From Sphingobacteriaceae bacterium (GTDB taxonomy: Bacteria; Bacteroidota; Bacteroidia; B-17B0; Aurantibacillaceae): 64,000 bases of DNA. Positions 29,452 through 38,703 of the stretch are shown here, one piece after another. Location of the stretch: NCBI GenBank assembly GCA_016705695.1, contig JADJLA010000018.1, positions 1-64,000 on the forward strand, read 5' to 3'. The first letter of the stretch is position 1. Every line of letters begins with the position of its first letter. Position numbers and translations under genes: made by a program. The notes beneath the pieces were generated by a model. That model was not told the DNA's origin, did not search any database, and worked only from the letters and a program-made list of their open reading frames with translations.

Positions 29452-32400
29452 ATGAACCTTCTGAGAAACAAATACTTTTTGCTTTACCTGGTTATAGCTC
29501 TTTTTCTTGGGTCATTTTATATCAATTTACGAGGAACTAAAACTCCGGCAGATCTTTCTAAGCAAGCGTCGCAACGACTCAACGAAAAATACAAAGAACT
29601 TACAGGTGCCGCCGAAATGGCCAGAGGCTTGGATCCTGAAAAATTACAAGATCTTTATTCGGTTAACGATATTGGCATTTATGTTTTTACCAACCAAAAA
29701 TTAGCGTATTGGAACAATTCACAAATTCCTATTCCCACCAAATTCACAGCCGAACTAAAAACTGATCTTGTAAAATTAAGAAATGGGTATTATTTGGCGC
29801 ATCACATCACACAAGGAGACAATACCTACTTGGCTCTATGTATCTTAAAAACCAAATACGATCTCCAAAATGATTATTTAGAAAATAACTTTGCTGCCTG
29901 GCTTGATCTGCCGGCAGGACTCGATCTAAAATTAAGCAAGATCGCCGGAAGTGAAGTGACTTTGAATAACGCGCTTTTATTTTCTATTTCAGGTAGCGAA
30001 CTAACCTACAAAACAAAAGGAACCATTGGCATACTTACAATTTTATTCTTTTTGATATGCGTTCTTCTTTTACTATTTGTATTGATCCAAATAAAACGCG
30101 AACCATTTGCGATAGTAGGAATAGTTTACGTGGCATTTATTTTTATCCTTCGTTTTTTAATGCTGCAATTTAAATGGCCGGGCTATCTTTACCAAGGAGA
30201 TCTGTATGATCTTATCCTTTTTGGAAATGCACAATCGTATCTCAATTCGTATTTGGGCGATCTTATTTTAAATTCCATTTTACTTATTTGGCTCAGTATC
30301 ATTTGTTATTACTGGCTCAAGAATTCCAAGAACCAGATCGGCAAGATCATTTATGTTGGTTTAAGTATTGGTTTGCTTTTTATAAATCTGTTCTTTCATC
30401 ACCACATCATTAATAGCATCATTAGTAACTCCACTATTTCGTTCGACTTTTTAAATCTCCTCAATCTTCACTGGTATAGTTATGTTGCTCTGTTGCCAAT
30501 TGTGTTGGTGAACATTTCTACGCTTATGTTGCTTTACATTTTGTTTAAGTACACTATGAAGCAAAATTTGCGATCAATACTTTTCTATTTGGGGATAACG
30601 CTGGCTCTTTCATTGGTGCTTAATTTTGTTTTTCCTTCCAATTATTGGATGGAGAAATGGTGGTTCTTTCCAATTAGCTTACTTATTTTATTTATTGGTT
30701 ATCTTAAATTAGAAAAGAATATTTTGGCAGTTGGTGGCATGTTGCTTTTAATGGCAGTGATCTCATCGGCCATTCTTAATTTTTATATCTCAAAAAATCA
30801 ACAGCAGGATTTTGAAGTGCTCTCGTACAAATTAATTGATAGACAAGATGCTGTTTTAGAAAGCGAATTCTTTAACCTTTCTGATAAGATCGAAAAAAAT
30901 GAGCCTCTACTTGTGATGAGTCAATTTGTTGGAGCTAACGGCGATAAAGAATTTCTGCAATTATTAAGACAAAATTTCTTCTTTGGCTATTTTGATCGTT
31001 ACAATATAGAATTCTCTATGTTTGATGAGAATTGTAAAGCGCTTATTCAAAACACTCAGCCCATCTTGCGCAACGAAGGATTTTTTGAAGAACAAATAAA
31101 TTATCAGTCATCGAAAACCGCGAGTCCTAACTTATTTTTTATTGATCAATACAAAAATAATTCGCGTTACATGGCACGCATTGAATTGGGCAAGAACAAA
31201 CTTTATATCATGTTCGAGCCAAAATACTTTGAAGAGGTTGGCGCATTTCCGGATCTACTAATAGATGCTTCGCAACAGAAATTAGATAAATTGCGCAACT
31301 TAAGTCGCGTTGTATATCGCTCGGGCATCAACAATAAAATGTATGGCGATTTTAATTACCCTGTGAATTTGAACGATTCTGCCACTTTAAGTAAAGTAGA
31401 TCCACAATACCAACATTATTATTTATATCCCGATGAGAACTCAACGGTGATCATTTCAACCAAAACAAAAAACTTAAGTTACTTCTTTACATACAACTCC
31501 TATTTGTTCTTGCTTTTCTCGTTGATCGCTTATTTAAGTTATCTCGCTTATTCCCTTTTCTTTTCAGAGCGCGCTGTGGCATCTTCCTTAACGCGTCGTA
31601 TTCAAACTACCGTAATTCTTTTGCTATTAGTTTCTATTGCGGCGGTTGGACTTACCTCAAGCAAATTAGTGTCAGATCAATTTGATAAAGACAATGAAAA
31701 ACAATTGCAAGAAAAATCCAACAGCATCTTAAGTGAATTATCGGGCGCCTTGCAGAACAGCGACACCATTAGCGATGTTTCAAAAGAGCTGATAGATCTT
31801 ACCATTAAAAAGTATGCGCAGATCTTTAAAAGTGAGGTGAGTGTATTTGATAATACCGGACAGCTTTATATTAGTAGTCAACCACGCTTGTACGAATTAG
31901 GATTAGCTGCTCCATTGCTTAATTCAAAAGCCTTGGCCAATTTAAAGAACGATCTGGTGTCGAGTTATACATCCAAAGACAAAGCCGGGAATTTAGATTA
32001 TTTATCGTTGTACGCACCCATTTATAATGCCAATAAAAAATTAATGGGCTATTTGAACTTGCCGTATTTCAGTAAGCAAAGTATTCTCGATAATAAATTA
32101 TCGGGTATTATAAGTACGCTTATTAACGTATACGTTATTTTATTTATCATTAGTATACTTTCCGGTTTAATTCTTTCAGGATATATTACTTTACCATTGC
32201 GAATATTAAAACAGCAAATGGCCAATGTTGCTTTAGGAAAACAGAACGAGGCCATTTTATGGGAGAGCAATGATGAAGTAGGAAAGTTAGTGAGCGAATA
32301 CAATTCGATGATAGAAAAGTTGGATACAAGTGCCGGACTTCTAGCAAAAAGCGAACGTGAAACAGCATGGAGAGAAATGGCCAAACAAGTAGCGCACGAG

Positions 32401-33033
32401 ATCAAGAATCCATTAACGCCCATGAAATTGAATCTTCAATATCTGCAGCATGTGATGAAAAATGATCCAAAGGATTTTGAAGAGCGTTTTACAAAGGCAA
32501 GTAATAATATCATCGAGCAAATTGATGCGCTTGCCAATATTGCCACAGAGTTCAGCAATTTCGCGAAATTACCAAGCGGTGAGTTGGAAAAAATAAATTT
32601 GGCAGAAGTGATCAATTCTACCGTTGATCTTTTTGAGAAAGAAAAAAAGGTAAAGATCTCTGTTGATCTGCACTCGAAAAATATTCCCGTTAAAGCCGAT
32701 AAGGAACAAATGCTGCGCGTATTTAATAATTTGCTTACCAATGCTCTTCAGGCAACTTCAGAAGTTAAGGAAGCCCATATAGAGATAAGCACTTCAGAAA
32801 TGGAAAATCAAAAAGGATATGTAGTAACCGTTGCTGATAACGGCTGCGGCATTCCCGAAAATTTAAAACAAAATATTTTTACGCCAAACTTTACCACTAA
32901 GTCAACAGGATCAGGATTAGGTTTAGCTATGATCAAAAACATTTTTGATACTATTGATGCAAGTGTTTGGTTTGAAAGTGAAGAAGGAAAAGGAACTGTT
33001 TTCTATTTGGAATTTAATAAAGAAGATGCGTGA
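29452..33033 (+). CDS. NtrY-like membrane sensor histidine kinase
   Basis: A 1,193-residue histidine kinase. TM1 is at residues 8-25, a sensor region follows to about 190, then a block of eight or nine TM segments (about 190-445), a second extracytoplasmic region (about 450-680), another TM, a short sensor domain (about 735-890), a final TM and a HAMP linker (about 925-975). The dimerisation helix reads AWREMAKQVAHEIKNPLTPM with phospho-accepting His982, the signature of NtrY. ATPase boxes: NNLLTNALQAT, DNGCGIPE and GSGLGLAM. It is far longer than ordinary NtrY because of the multi-TM block. No response regulator gene is adjacent. Its stop overlaps the start of the next gene. Confidence 0.92.
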   Translation: MNLLRNKYFLLYLVIALFLGSFYINLRGTKTPADLSKQASQRLNEKYKELTGAAEMARGLDPEKLQDLYSVNDIGIYVFTNQKLAYWNNSQIPIPTKFTAELKTDLVKLRNGYYLAHHITQGDNTYLALCILKTKYDLQNDYLENNFAAWLDLPAGLDLKLSKIAGSEVTLNNALLFSISGSELTYKTKGTIGILTILFFLICVLLLLFVLIQIKREPFAIVGIVYVAFIFILRFLMLQFKWPGYLYQGDLYDLILFGNAQSYLNSYLGDLILNSILLIWLSIICYYWLKNSKNQIGKIIYVGLSIGLLFINLFFHHHIINSIISNSTISFDFLNLLNLHWYSYVALLPIVLVNISTLMLLYILFKYTMKQNLRSILFYLGITLALSLVLNFVFPSNYWMEKWWFFPISLLILFIGYLKLEKNILAVGGMLLLMAVISSAILNFYISKNQQQDFEVLSYKLIDRQDAVLESEFFNLSDKIEKNEPLLVMSQFVGANGDKEFLQLLRQNFFFGYFDRYNIEFSMFDENCKALIQNTQPILRNEGFFEEQINYQSSKTASPNLFFIDQYKNNSRYMARIELGKNKLYIMFEPKYFEEVGAFPDLLIDASQQKLDKLRNLSRVVYRSGINNKMYGDFNYPVNLNDSATLSKVDPQYQHYYLYPDENSTVIISTKTKNLSYFFTYNSYLFLLFSLIAYLSYLAYSLFFSERAVASSLTRRIQTTVILLLLVSIAAVGLTSSKLVSDQFDKDNEKQLQEKSNSILSELSGALQNSDTISDVSKELIDLTIKKYAQIFKSEVSVFDNTGQLYISSQPRLYELGLAAPLLNSKALANLKNDLVSSYTSKDKAGNLDYLSLYAPIYNANKKLMGYLNLPYFSKQSILDNKLSGIISTLINVYVILFIISILSGLILSGYITLPLRILKQQMANVALGKQNEAILWESNDEVGKLVSEYNSMIEKLDTSAGLLAKSERETAWREMAKQVAHEIKNPLTPMKLNLQYLQHVMKNDPKDFEERFTKASNNIIEQIDALANIATEFSNFAKLPSGELEKINLAEVINSTVDLFEKEKKVKISVDLHSKNIPVKADKEQMLRVFNNLLTNALQATSEVKEAHIEISTSEMENQKGYVVTVADNGCGIPENLKQNIFTPNFTTKSTGSGLGLAMIKNIFDTIDASVWFESEEGKGTVFYLEFNKEDA

Positions 33034-33254
33034 GTAAACCCGGAGGACGGCCCGAAAAAGGTCCCGAAAAAAAGATCATGAACGAAACCATGCAGGGTGA
33101 ATGTCCTAAATGTGGCGTTACTGAAATTATTTGGAGAGAACGTGTTTTGTTAGAAGGAAGCTTAGAGAATTATCACGTGATGCATACCGAGGTGGACGAC
33201 TACTACGAATGCAAAACCTGTAAGAATAATTGGAAAGAATTTAGTTATCTATAA
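33030..33254 (+). CDS. Small zinc-ribbon protein
   Basis: A 74-residue protein with two knuckles, CPKCG (residues 24-28) and CKTC (about 61-64), likely one Zn2+. The GTG start at 33030 overlaps the kinase stop (GTGA), giving tight translational coupling; the ATG at 33078 would also keep both knuckles. No known partner. Coupling to the kinase suggests it may act with it, for example as an adaptor, but this is inference. Confidence 0.7.
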   Translation: MSKPGGRPEKGPEKKIMNETMQGECPKCGVTEIIWRERVLLEGSLENYHVMHTEVDDYYECKTCKNNWKEFSYL

Positions 33255-33259
33255 AATTG

Positions 33260-33267
33260 TAAATTTG
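33260..33267 (+). promoter_or_regulatory. -7 promoter element before half-ALDH gene
   Basis: TAAATTTG, followed by C, is a perfect match to the Bacteroidota TAnnTTTG element. It ends 4 bases before the ATG at 33272, so a transcript started from it would have almost no leader. No clear -33 TTTG is seen at the usual distance. Confidence 0.4.
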
Positions 33268-33271
33268 CAAC

Positions 33272-34153
33272 ATGGAACGAATCCCGGTTTTAAAAACATA
33301 TAAAATTTATATTGGCGGACAATTTCCGCGTACGGAGAGTGGACGCTATTATGAATTAAAAGATAAGAGCAAAAAACTCATTGCTAATATGTGTTTATCT
33401 TCTCGTAAAGATCTGCGAAACGCTGTAACAGCTGCCCGATCTGCCTTTGCAGGCTGGAGCGGGAAAACAGCTTTTAACCGTTCGCAAATACTTTACCGCA
33501 TTGCCGAAATGCTGGAAGGAAGAAAAGCGCAATTAAAAGAAGAGTTGATGTTGCAAGGTTCTAATGCAAAACAAGCGGAAGCAGAAGTTGCGTTAAGTAT
33601 TGATCGCTTAATTTATTACGCCGGATGGTGCGACAAATATTCGGCTTTATTTAGTTCTGTTAATCCTGTTGCTTCGTCGCACTATAATTTTTCGATTCCG
33701 GAGCCAACAGGCGTTGTAACTATTATTGCCCCTGAAGAATCTTCTTTATTAGGACTAGTAAGTGTGATCGCTCCTGTAATTGCGGGAGGAAATACCTGCG
33801 TTGTTTTGGCATCAGAAACAAACCCTTTATGCTCAATTACATTCTCTGAGATATTAGCAACATCCGATCTTCCTGGAGGTGTGGTAAATATTTTAACCGG
33901 CACCACTAAAGAATTGCTTGAGCATTTTTCGAGTCACATGGATGTGAACGCCATTGTTTATTGCAGAAAAGACAAGAACGAAATTAAAGCTGTTGGCGAA
34001 CATGCTTCGTTAAATGTAAAGCGCACGTTTTATTGGGCAAAAGATTGGACTAAGGATGAGAGTCAAAACCCCTATTTAATTCTCGACCTTCAAGAAACAA
34101 AAACTACCTGGCATCCTATTGAAAATATTGGGATCGGTGGGGCGAAATATTAA
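33272..34153 (+). CDS. Half-length aldehyde dehydrogenase homologue, non-catalytic
   Basis: A 293-residue protein aligning only with the N-terminal, NAD-binding half of the ALDH superfamily: YIGGQFPRTESGRYYEL, AARSAFAGWSGKTAFNRSQI, EPTGVVTIIAPEESSLLGLV, SVIAPVIAGGNTCVVLASE and LPGGVVNILTG. Normal ALDHs have about 480-500 residues. The general-base Glu and the catalytic Cys would lie in the missing half, and PEESSLLG replaces the usual W/N-x-P region. The next gene starts 8 bases after the stop, so this is a stable short form, not a frameshift. It may regulate or pair with a full-length ALDH elsewhere. Confidence 0.8.
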   Translation: MERIPVLKTYKIYIGGQFPRTESGRYYELKDKSKKLIANMCLSSRKDLRNAVTAARSAFAGWSGKTAFNRSQILYRIAEMLEGRKAQLKEELMLQGSNAKQAEAEVALSIDRLIYYAGWCDKYSALFSSVNPVASSHYNFSIPEPTGVVTIIAPEESSLLGLVSVIAPVIAGGNTCVVLASETNPLCSITFSEILATSDLPGGVVNILTGTTKELLEHFSSHMDVNAIVYCRKDKNEIKAVGEHASLNVKRTFYWAKDWTKDESQNPYLILDLQETKTTWHPIENIGIGGAKY

Positions 34154-34161
34154 TCCTTCCT

Positions 34162-34893
34162 ATGAAAAGATCGCTCACCTTTGTTTTTATTTTTTTTGTA
34201 TTAAGCTCCCTGCCTGAATCAAAGTCATTGACTTTGGCAACAACTTCAAAGATCAGCCTTGATTTTACTTCCAAAATATTAGACAAGGGAAAAGTGCTTA
34301 TTGTAAAAGGTGAGCTTTATTATAAATTTAATGGTGGGGTAATGACAACGCGCCTTACAAAGCCATTTGAGAACATAACGATAATAAATAATTTTGGTGA
34401 CACAAAGATCTATGATCCAATTGAAAATTCGGTAATACAATTTAATAATAAGAACAACACATCTGAGACCAGTTACTTTGATCACTTTTTTAAGAAAAGC
34501 TATTCAGATATGGGTCTTTCAAAACTAGGTTACAAGATCACAAAAACATCCGTAGAAGATGGTTCTCTCATCACAATTTGGACGCCAAAAGAAGGATCAC
34601 AAACTCCTCTTAAAAAAATTGAATTGGTACATGAAAAAACTTTACCCATTTACCTGCACTTCTATTCATCCAACAATAAAACCTTAGGAAAGATATATTT
34701 TAGTAACTATCAAAAAGTGGCAGACTATTTTATTCCGTTTTTGATAACCGAATTCTCGTATTCAAACAAAGGCGATTCGATCATTACAAGAAAGGAATAT
34801 AGCAATCCTAAATTAAATGAGAAGGTGGATAATAAATATATTGACTTTGTGATTCCCGCCAACGCGAAGATCATCACCGAAAAATCAAAATGA
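34162..34893 (+). CDS. LolA-like periplasmic protein
   Basis: A 243-residue exported protein (signal peptide MKRSLTFVFIFFVLSSLPES). The body is beta-rich with alternating strands (KVLIVKGELYYKFNGGVMTT, IDFVIPANAKI at the end), the kind of pattern found in LolA/outer-membrane lipoprotein carrier homologues. No catalytic motif. It overlaps the YidD-like gene by 4 bases and leads a cluster of envelope genes, consistent with a role in lipoprotein or membrane-protein handling. The LolA assignment is by fold-like pattern and position only. Confidence 0.55.
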   Translation: MKRSLTFVFIFFVLSSLPESKSLTLATTSKISLDFTSKILDKGKVLIVKGELYYKFNGGVMTTRLTKPFENITIINNFGDTKIYDPIENSVIQFNNKNNTSETSYFDHFFKKSYSDMGLSKLGYKITKTSVEDGSLITIWTPKEGSQTPLKKIELVHEKTLPIYLHFYSSNNKTLGKIYFSNYQKVADYFIPFLITEFSYSNKGDSIITRKEYSNPKLNEKVDNKYIDFVIPANAKIITEKSK

Positions 34894-35339
34894 TGAAACA
34901 GCTTTCATATATTTTACTGTTATTTCTAACACTGAATTTTGGTTATTCCCAATCAAAATCTGATCTTGAACTTATACGATCTAATCCTAGGTACGAAGCA
35001 AGTTTTGAGAAAAAAAGAAACGTTGAATACTTATTTAAACACAAGAAATGGTATATTAAGTATAATCCTGTTACCGCTTTTTTTGGCGGCGCTATGTTCT
35101 TATACCAAAAACACATTTCAGTACAAATTGGTGCAAATTGCCCTTTCGAATTAAGTTGCAGTAATTTTAGCAAGACCGTGATCACAAAATATGGTTTTTT
35201 CAAAGGTATTGCGTTAACGGCCGATCGCTTAACGCGTTGCACAAGGCTAGCCGGAATTGATCTAATACCGGGTGTTGATTATAACACAAGAACAAACAAA
35301 ATATTAGACCCTCTAAATGGCTACAAATTCAAAGATTAG
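34890..35339 (+). CDS. YidD-family protein with signal peptide
   Basis: Membrane-protein insertion efficiency factor homologue of 149 residues. The YidD domain occupies about residues 50-120: FLYQKHISVQIGANCPFELS, SCSNFSKTVITKYGFFKGI and LTADRLTRCTR, including the conserved cysteines. Ordinary YidD is about 70-90 residues and cytoplasmic or membrane-associated; here a signal peptide (LLLFLTLNFGYSQ) precedes it, so this copy is likely exported. It overlaps both neighbours (4 and 23 bases), which implies tight coupling. Confidence 0.88.
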   Translation: MMKQLSYILLLFLTLNFGYSQSKSDLELIRSNPRYEASFEKKRNVEYLFKHKKWYIKYNPVTAFFGGAMFLYQKHISVQIGANCPFELSCSNFSKTVITKYGFFKGIALTADRLTRCTRLAGIDLIPGVDYNTRTNKILDPLNGYKFKD

Positions 35340-36195
35340 AAAGGTCTTGCTTATTGGCGCTTTGATGTCTATAAGTCTTTTTGTAAATAGTCAATCTGAT
35401 TTTAGTAAAGATATTGAGTTCATTAATTATTTGTGCGAAAACAACGAATTAAATAATGCCCTTCATTTGATACGAAAGGTAAAGCCTGATACTACAAACC
35501 GATCGCAAGTAGACTCGTTGAATTATTATAAAGGCTGGATATTTCACATGAGCAAGAAAGTAGACTCTGCTATCTTTTATTTTGAAATGATCCCGAATCA
35601 AAGTGCTTTAAGCGCTAGATCTGCGTTCTATAAAAGTTTAAACTATCTATACGCTAAAAATTCTCAGGCTTCGCTTAATGTAATGAATATGCAAACAGAT
35701 ACCGCGCAAATTCCTTCGCAATTAAAATTATTGAATGTGGCAGGAATTTGCCTGATCGATAGAAACCTAAAAACATTTGATAGTATTACCAAACAGTTTG
35801 ATTTTTCGAATCATGTTTATTCTGAAGAACAAACTTACCTTTTAGACATCCAAAAGCAAATAAAAAAAGTAAAACGAAAATCACCTCTGGTAGCCGGACT
35901 ACTTTCGGCTGCAGTGCCGGGTTTAGGAAAATATTACGCCGGTAAAAAAGGAAGTTCCATTGCAACGGCCGCCACAACTTTAATTTTTGGAGCATTAACA
36001 TTCGAATCGTGGTATCGAAGCGGCTATAAAAGCCCACAAACGATCGTATTTGGATCACTATTTACCATATTTTATATGGGCAATATTTTAGGGAGTGCTT
36101 ACAGTGTGAAGATCCAAAAAAGAAATTATAACAATAAAATAAATAATGAGATCATTGCAACGTTGCATATTCCTATTAAGCGTTTTTTTAATTAG
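35317..36195 (+). CDS. Exported TPR protein with DUF5683/TM2-like C-terminus
   Basis: A 292-residue protein with a signal peptide (VLLIGALMSISLFVNSQ), then helical repeats of TPR type (about 30-180), then a membrane part beginning KSPLVAGLLSAAVPGLGKYY with Y-A-G-K-K-G directly after. PGLGxxYAGxxxxG is the hallmark of TM2/DUF5683-like hairpins. It shares this layout with the next gene, which overlaps it by 50 bases, so the two are diverged tandem paralogues. Function unknown. Confidence 0.75.
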   Translation: MATNSKIRKVLLIGALMSISLFVNSQSDFSKDIEFINYLCENNELNNALHLIRKVKPDTTNRSQVDSLNYYKGWIFHMSKKVDSAIFYFEMIPNQSALSARSAFYKSLNYLYAKNSQASLNVMNMQTDTAQIPSQLKLLNVAGICLIDRNLKTFDSITKQFDFSNHVYSEEQTYLLDIQKQIKKVKRKSPLVAGLLSAAVPGLGKYYAGKKGSSIATAATTLIFGALTFESWYRSGYKSPQTIVFGSLFTIFYMGNILGSAYSVKIQKRNYNNKINNEIIATLHIPIKRFFN

Positions 36196-37036
36196 CATTA
36201 ATGCTTTTGGGATTGAATTGAGCGATACTACTAGTATGAAGTTCAAGGCAGATAGCTTATTCTCCATTGGGGAATATTATGAGGCCTCTTTGCTTTATCA
36301 CAAAGCCAGCTACTTTTCACTTTCAGAAAAAAACAAAGCCTTGTTACTTTTAAGAAAGACTGATTGCCTGAAACAATGTGGGGCCTTCGCAGAAGGTGGC
36401 CAAGCTTTATCAAAAATAGATCTGTTAGCCTTATCTGATTCTCTTATCATCAGTATAAAATACCAAGAGGGGTTTTGCGCCTACCTAGCTCAGGATTATC
36501 AGTTAGCCGAATCACATCTCATACAAACGGTACTGTATACAAAAGATAGTAGCTTAATTATTCCCACCTTACCAATATTGTCTTTAACGTTAAATGAATT
36601 GAATAAATGGCAAGAGTCGAAGAGAACAATGCTTTTGTATATTTCTAAAACATATCAAAACAATTTAATAATTAGGGATTCATTAGTAAAAAATCTAGAA
36701 ACATTTTATGCCAAAGAAAATATTCCAAAGCTTAAGAAACCAAACAAAGCTCGGATAATGTCACAGATAATTCCCGGGCTTGGCCAATGTTATGCGGGTT
36801 ACTATAAAGAAGGCATCAGTTCCTTTTTAATTAATGCCGCTATTGTAGGTGGGGCTGTAGTGGGTGTTTACTTTCATTACTATATTACAGCATTTATTGG
36901 TGCAAACGCGCTATTAAGTAAATTTTATATAGGGAATGTGAATAGGGCTCAGTTTTTAACGAACAAACGTAACTACCTACAGAGCAAAAAGTACAATACG
37001 TATTTAAAGGAAAATATTCTGAAAATATCAAAATAA
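36146..37036 (+). CDS. Exported TPR protein with DUF5683/TM2-like C-terminus, paralogue
   Basis: A 296-residue protein with a signal peptide (CIFLLSVFLISINAFG), TPR-like helices (FSIGEYYEASLLYHKASYFS and the following repeats, to about residue 200) and the membrane motif IPGLGQCYAGYYKEGISSF. Same architecture as the preceding gene. The ATG at 36146 lies 50 bases inside its neighbour, a long overlap; the next in-frame Met would remove the signal peptide, so the overlap is probably real. Ends the LolA-like/YidD/TPR/TPR cluster at a terminator. Confidence 0.75.
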   Translation: MRSLQRCIFLLSVFLISINAFGIELSDTTSMKFKADSLFSIGEYYEASLLYHKASYFSLSEKNKALLLLRKTDCLKQCGAFAEGGQALSKIDLLALSDSLIISIKYQEGFCAYLAQDYQLAESHLIQTVLYTKDSSLIIPTLPILSLTLNELNKWQESKRTMLLYISKTYQNNLIIRDSLVKNLETFYAKENIPKLKKPNKARIMSQIIPGLGQCYAGYYKEGISSFLINAAIVGGAVVGVYFHYYITAFIGANALLSKFYIGNVNRAQFLTNKRNYLQSKKYNTYLKENILKISK

Positions 37037-37073
37037 AAAAGCCGAAGTAAACTAATACTTCGGCTTTTTTAAA
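37037..37073. terminator. Bidirectional hairpin terminator
   Basis: AAAAAGCCGAAGTA and TACTTCGGCTTTTT form a stem of about 13 bp between convergent genes. Confidence 0.85.
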
Positions 37074-37082
37074 AGTGTTTTT

Positions 37083-37493
37083 TTAGTCTAACCAGACAAT
37101 ATACTTATCGTTGTTTTCGTATTTTTTATACGCTTCTCCATCAAAAACTGACCACCAGAAATCAACAAAACCATTTACCCAACCTACTACCGGTATACAA
37201 AAATACATAGCCCACATACCGCCTCTTGTTGTTCCCATATAATACCTATGCAAAGCAATACCGCCACAGAAAAATGAACGCACCAGAAAACCGCCTCTTG
37301 ATTTAGAGCCATCTGATTTGCTTAATTGCAATGACAATGCGTCAATGCCGCCTGCATACATTTCATCAAAAGAAACTTCTTTTGCACTATTCATAGAACG
37401 ATCTATTGCATCGTCATTCAACTTGTACTTGTTACCTTCTGCTTTGGTTACAAAACTGAAACAAATTAGAAGAGCTAAAATTGTTTTTTTCAT
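37083..37493 (-). CDS. TM2-domain protein
   Basis: A 136-residue exported membrane protein. After the signal peptide (MKKTILALLICFSFVTKAEG), the TM2 domain has two helices: RSFFCGGIALHRYYMGTTRG and IPVVGWVNGFVDFWWSVFDG. TM2 proteins normally carry G-x-x-G-x-H-x-F/Y-Y-x-G, as seen here. The function of the family is unknown. A single gene. Its mature N-terminal region (SMNSAKEVSFDEMYAGGIDA) is typical of Bacteroidota TM2 proteins. Confidence 0.8.
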   Translation of the reverse strand: MKKTILALLICFSFVTKAEGNKYKLNDDAIDRSMNSAKEVSFDEMYAGGIDALSLQLSKSDGSKSRGGFLVRSFFCGGIALHRYYMGTTRGGMWAMYFCIPVVGWVNGFVDFWWSVFDGEAYKKYENNDKYIVWLD

Positions 37494-37546
37494 GGTTATA
37501 GTTTTAATTGGATATAATGTTACTAGATAATATTCGAAAAAACAAA

Positions 37547-38233
37547 TTATTTACTGTTTTTCTCCGAATATTCCTTCACTATCAGCTCACTCTTGTCTAT
37601 GCTATTCATCAGCCAATCCAAATATATATCTGTTCTTTCTGTTTCACTTAAATAACAATTCGGAACAGTTTGGCGAATGCGTGTTGTCAATTCATACATG
37701 CACAAAGCCGCACTCACACTAATGTTAAAACTTTCAGTAAATCCATACATAGGAATTTTCACAAACTCATCGGCCATTTCCATCACATCTTGCGAGATCC
37801 CCTCTTTCTCTGTTCCAAAAACCAAAGCCATTTTTTTATCTACAGGCAATTGATCAATGGTAACATCATTTTTGTGTGGTGATGTTGCTACAATTCTAAA
37901 TCCCTCATCTTTTAACTTTTGCAGACAGGCGCGTGTATTATTTTCGGCTCCATTATGCTTTTTAATGCTTACCCAACCTTCAGCGCCCAAAGCAATTTCA
38001 CTACTTACCTTCATCGCATTTTTATTCTCAATAAAATGCACATATTGCACGCCAAAACAATCGCAGCTGCGCAATACCGCACTGGCGTTATGGGCCTGAT
38101 AAAGGTCCTCCACCACTATTTGAAGGTGGTTAATACGCTTTGCCATCACTTCATCAAAGCGTTCTTTACGTCTTGGGCTTATAAATTCTGTTAAATATGA
38201 TATAAGTCTTATTTTCTCCTCTATGGTTTTCAT
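37547..38233 (-). CDS. trmH: tRNA (guanosine-2'-O)-methyltransferase, SpoU family
   Basis: SPOUT methyltransferase of 228 residues that probably methylates the ribose of G18 in tRNA. Motif 1: HNASAVLRSCDCFGVQYVHF (Asn and Arg of the active site). Motif 2: MALVFGTEKEGIS. Motif 3: IPMYGFTESFNISVSAALCM, forming the knot and SAM site. An N-terminal helical extension (ISPRRKERFDEVMAKRINHL) is typical of TrmH rather than RlmB. Met at 38233 is preferred to the Met five codons upstream, which would crowd the divergent gene starting at 38251. Confidence 0.88.
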   Translation of the reverse strand: MKTIEEKIRLISYLTEFISPRRKERFDEVMAKRINHLQIVVEDLYQAHNASAVLRSCDCFGVQYVHFIENKNAMKVSSEIALGAEGWVSIKKHNGAENNTRACLQKLKDEGFRIVATSPHKNDVTIDQLPVDKKMALVFGTEKEGISQDVMEMADEFVKIPMYGFTESFNISVSAALCMYELTTRIRQTVPNCYLSETERTDIYLDWLMNSIDKSELIVKEYSEKNSK

Positions 38234-38250
38234 ACATTTGGTACTCAAGC

Positions 38251-38616
38251 GTGAATTTAAGCAGAATTATAATTGTATGTAACGTATTGGTGTGTTTTGT
38301 ATTAAACAACCTTTTGTTCACTTATTCAACTGTAAAGGAAGAAAAAGTAGAAGTAGTTTGCATGGCCGAAGATGAAGGCTGTTGTTCTGAAGAAACCAAT
38401 GAGGAAATGTGTTGCAACAAAGAAAACTGTTGCGCTAACGTTCCTGTTCAAAGTGCTCACCTCAATTTTTCAGTGATCATAGGTGCCGATGAAAAGAATG
38501 ACGCTATTGTTTCCTCAGGTTCGTTCAATACATTTCAATTACATAATTTAAGGTCGGCCGCCGAATTGTCTGAAGGCCATTTAAATTCTTTGATCAAGCC
38601 GCCGTCCATTGCGTAA
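38251..38616 (+). CDS. Small exported Cys-rich protein, HYC_CC_PP-like
   Basis: A 121-residue protein with a GTG start, a signal peptide-like segment (SRIIIVCNVLVCFVLNNLLF), a cysteine-rich acidic part with CC pairs (EDEGCCSEETNEEMCCNKEN, then CC) and a C-terminus ending IKPPSIA. The CC pairs and final PP resemble the HYC_CC_PP small proteins of Bacteroidota, but the HYC motif is absent. Followed 88 bases later by another Cys-rich secreted protein, so a shared metal-handling role is a reasonable inference. Confidence 0.6.
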   Translation: MNLSRIIIVCNVLVCFVLNNLLFTYSTVKEEKVEVVCMAEDEGCCSEETNEEMCCNKENCCANVPVQSAHLNFSVIIGADEKNDAIVSSGSFNTFQLHNLRSAAELSEGHLNSLIKPPSIA

Positions 38617-38703
38617 TATTTTCAGGCCTTAATTATCTGTCCCATTTGGATGATTATTGTATTGGGAAAAATCAATAATTAATTAATTTTAAAAATATAC
38701 AAA

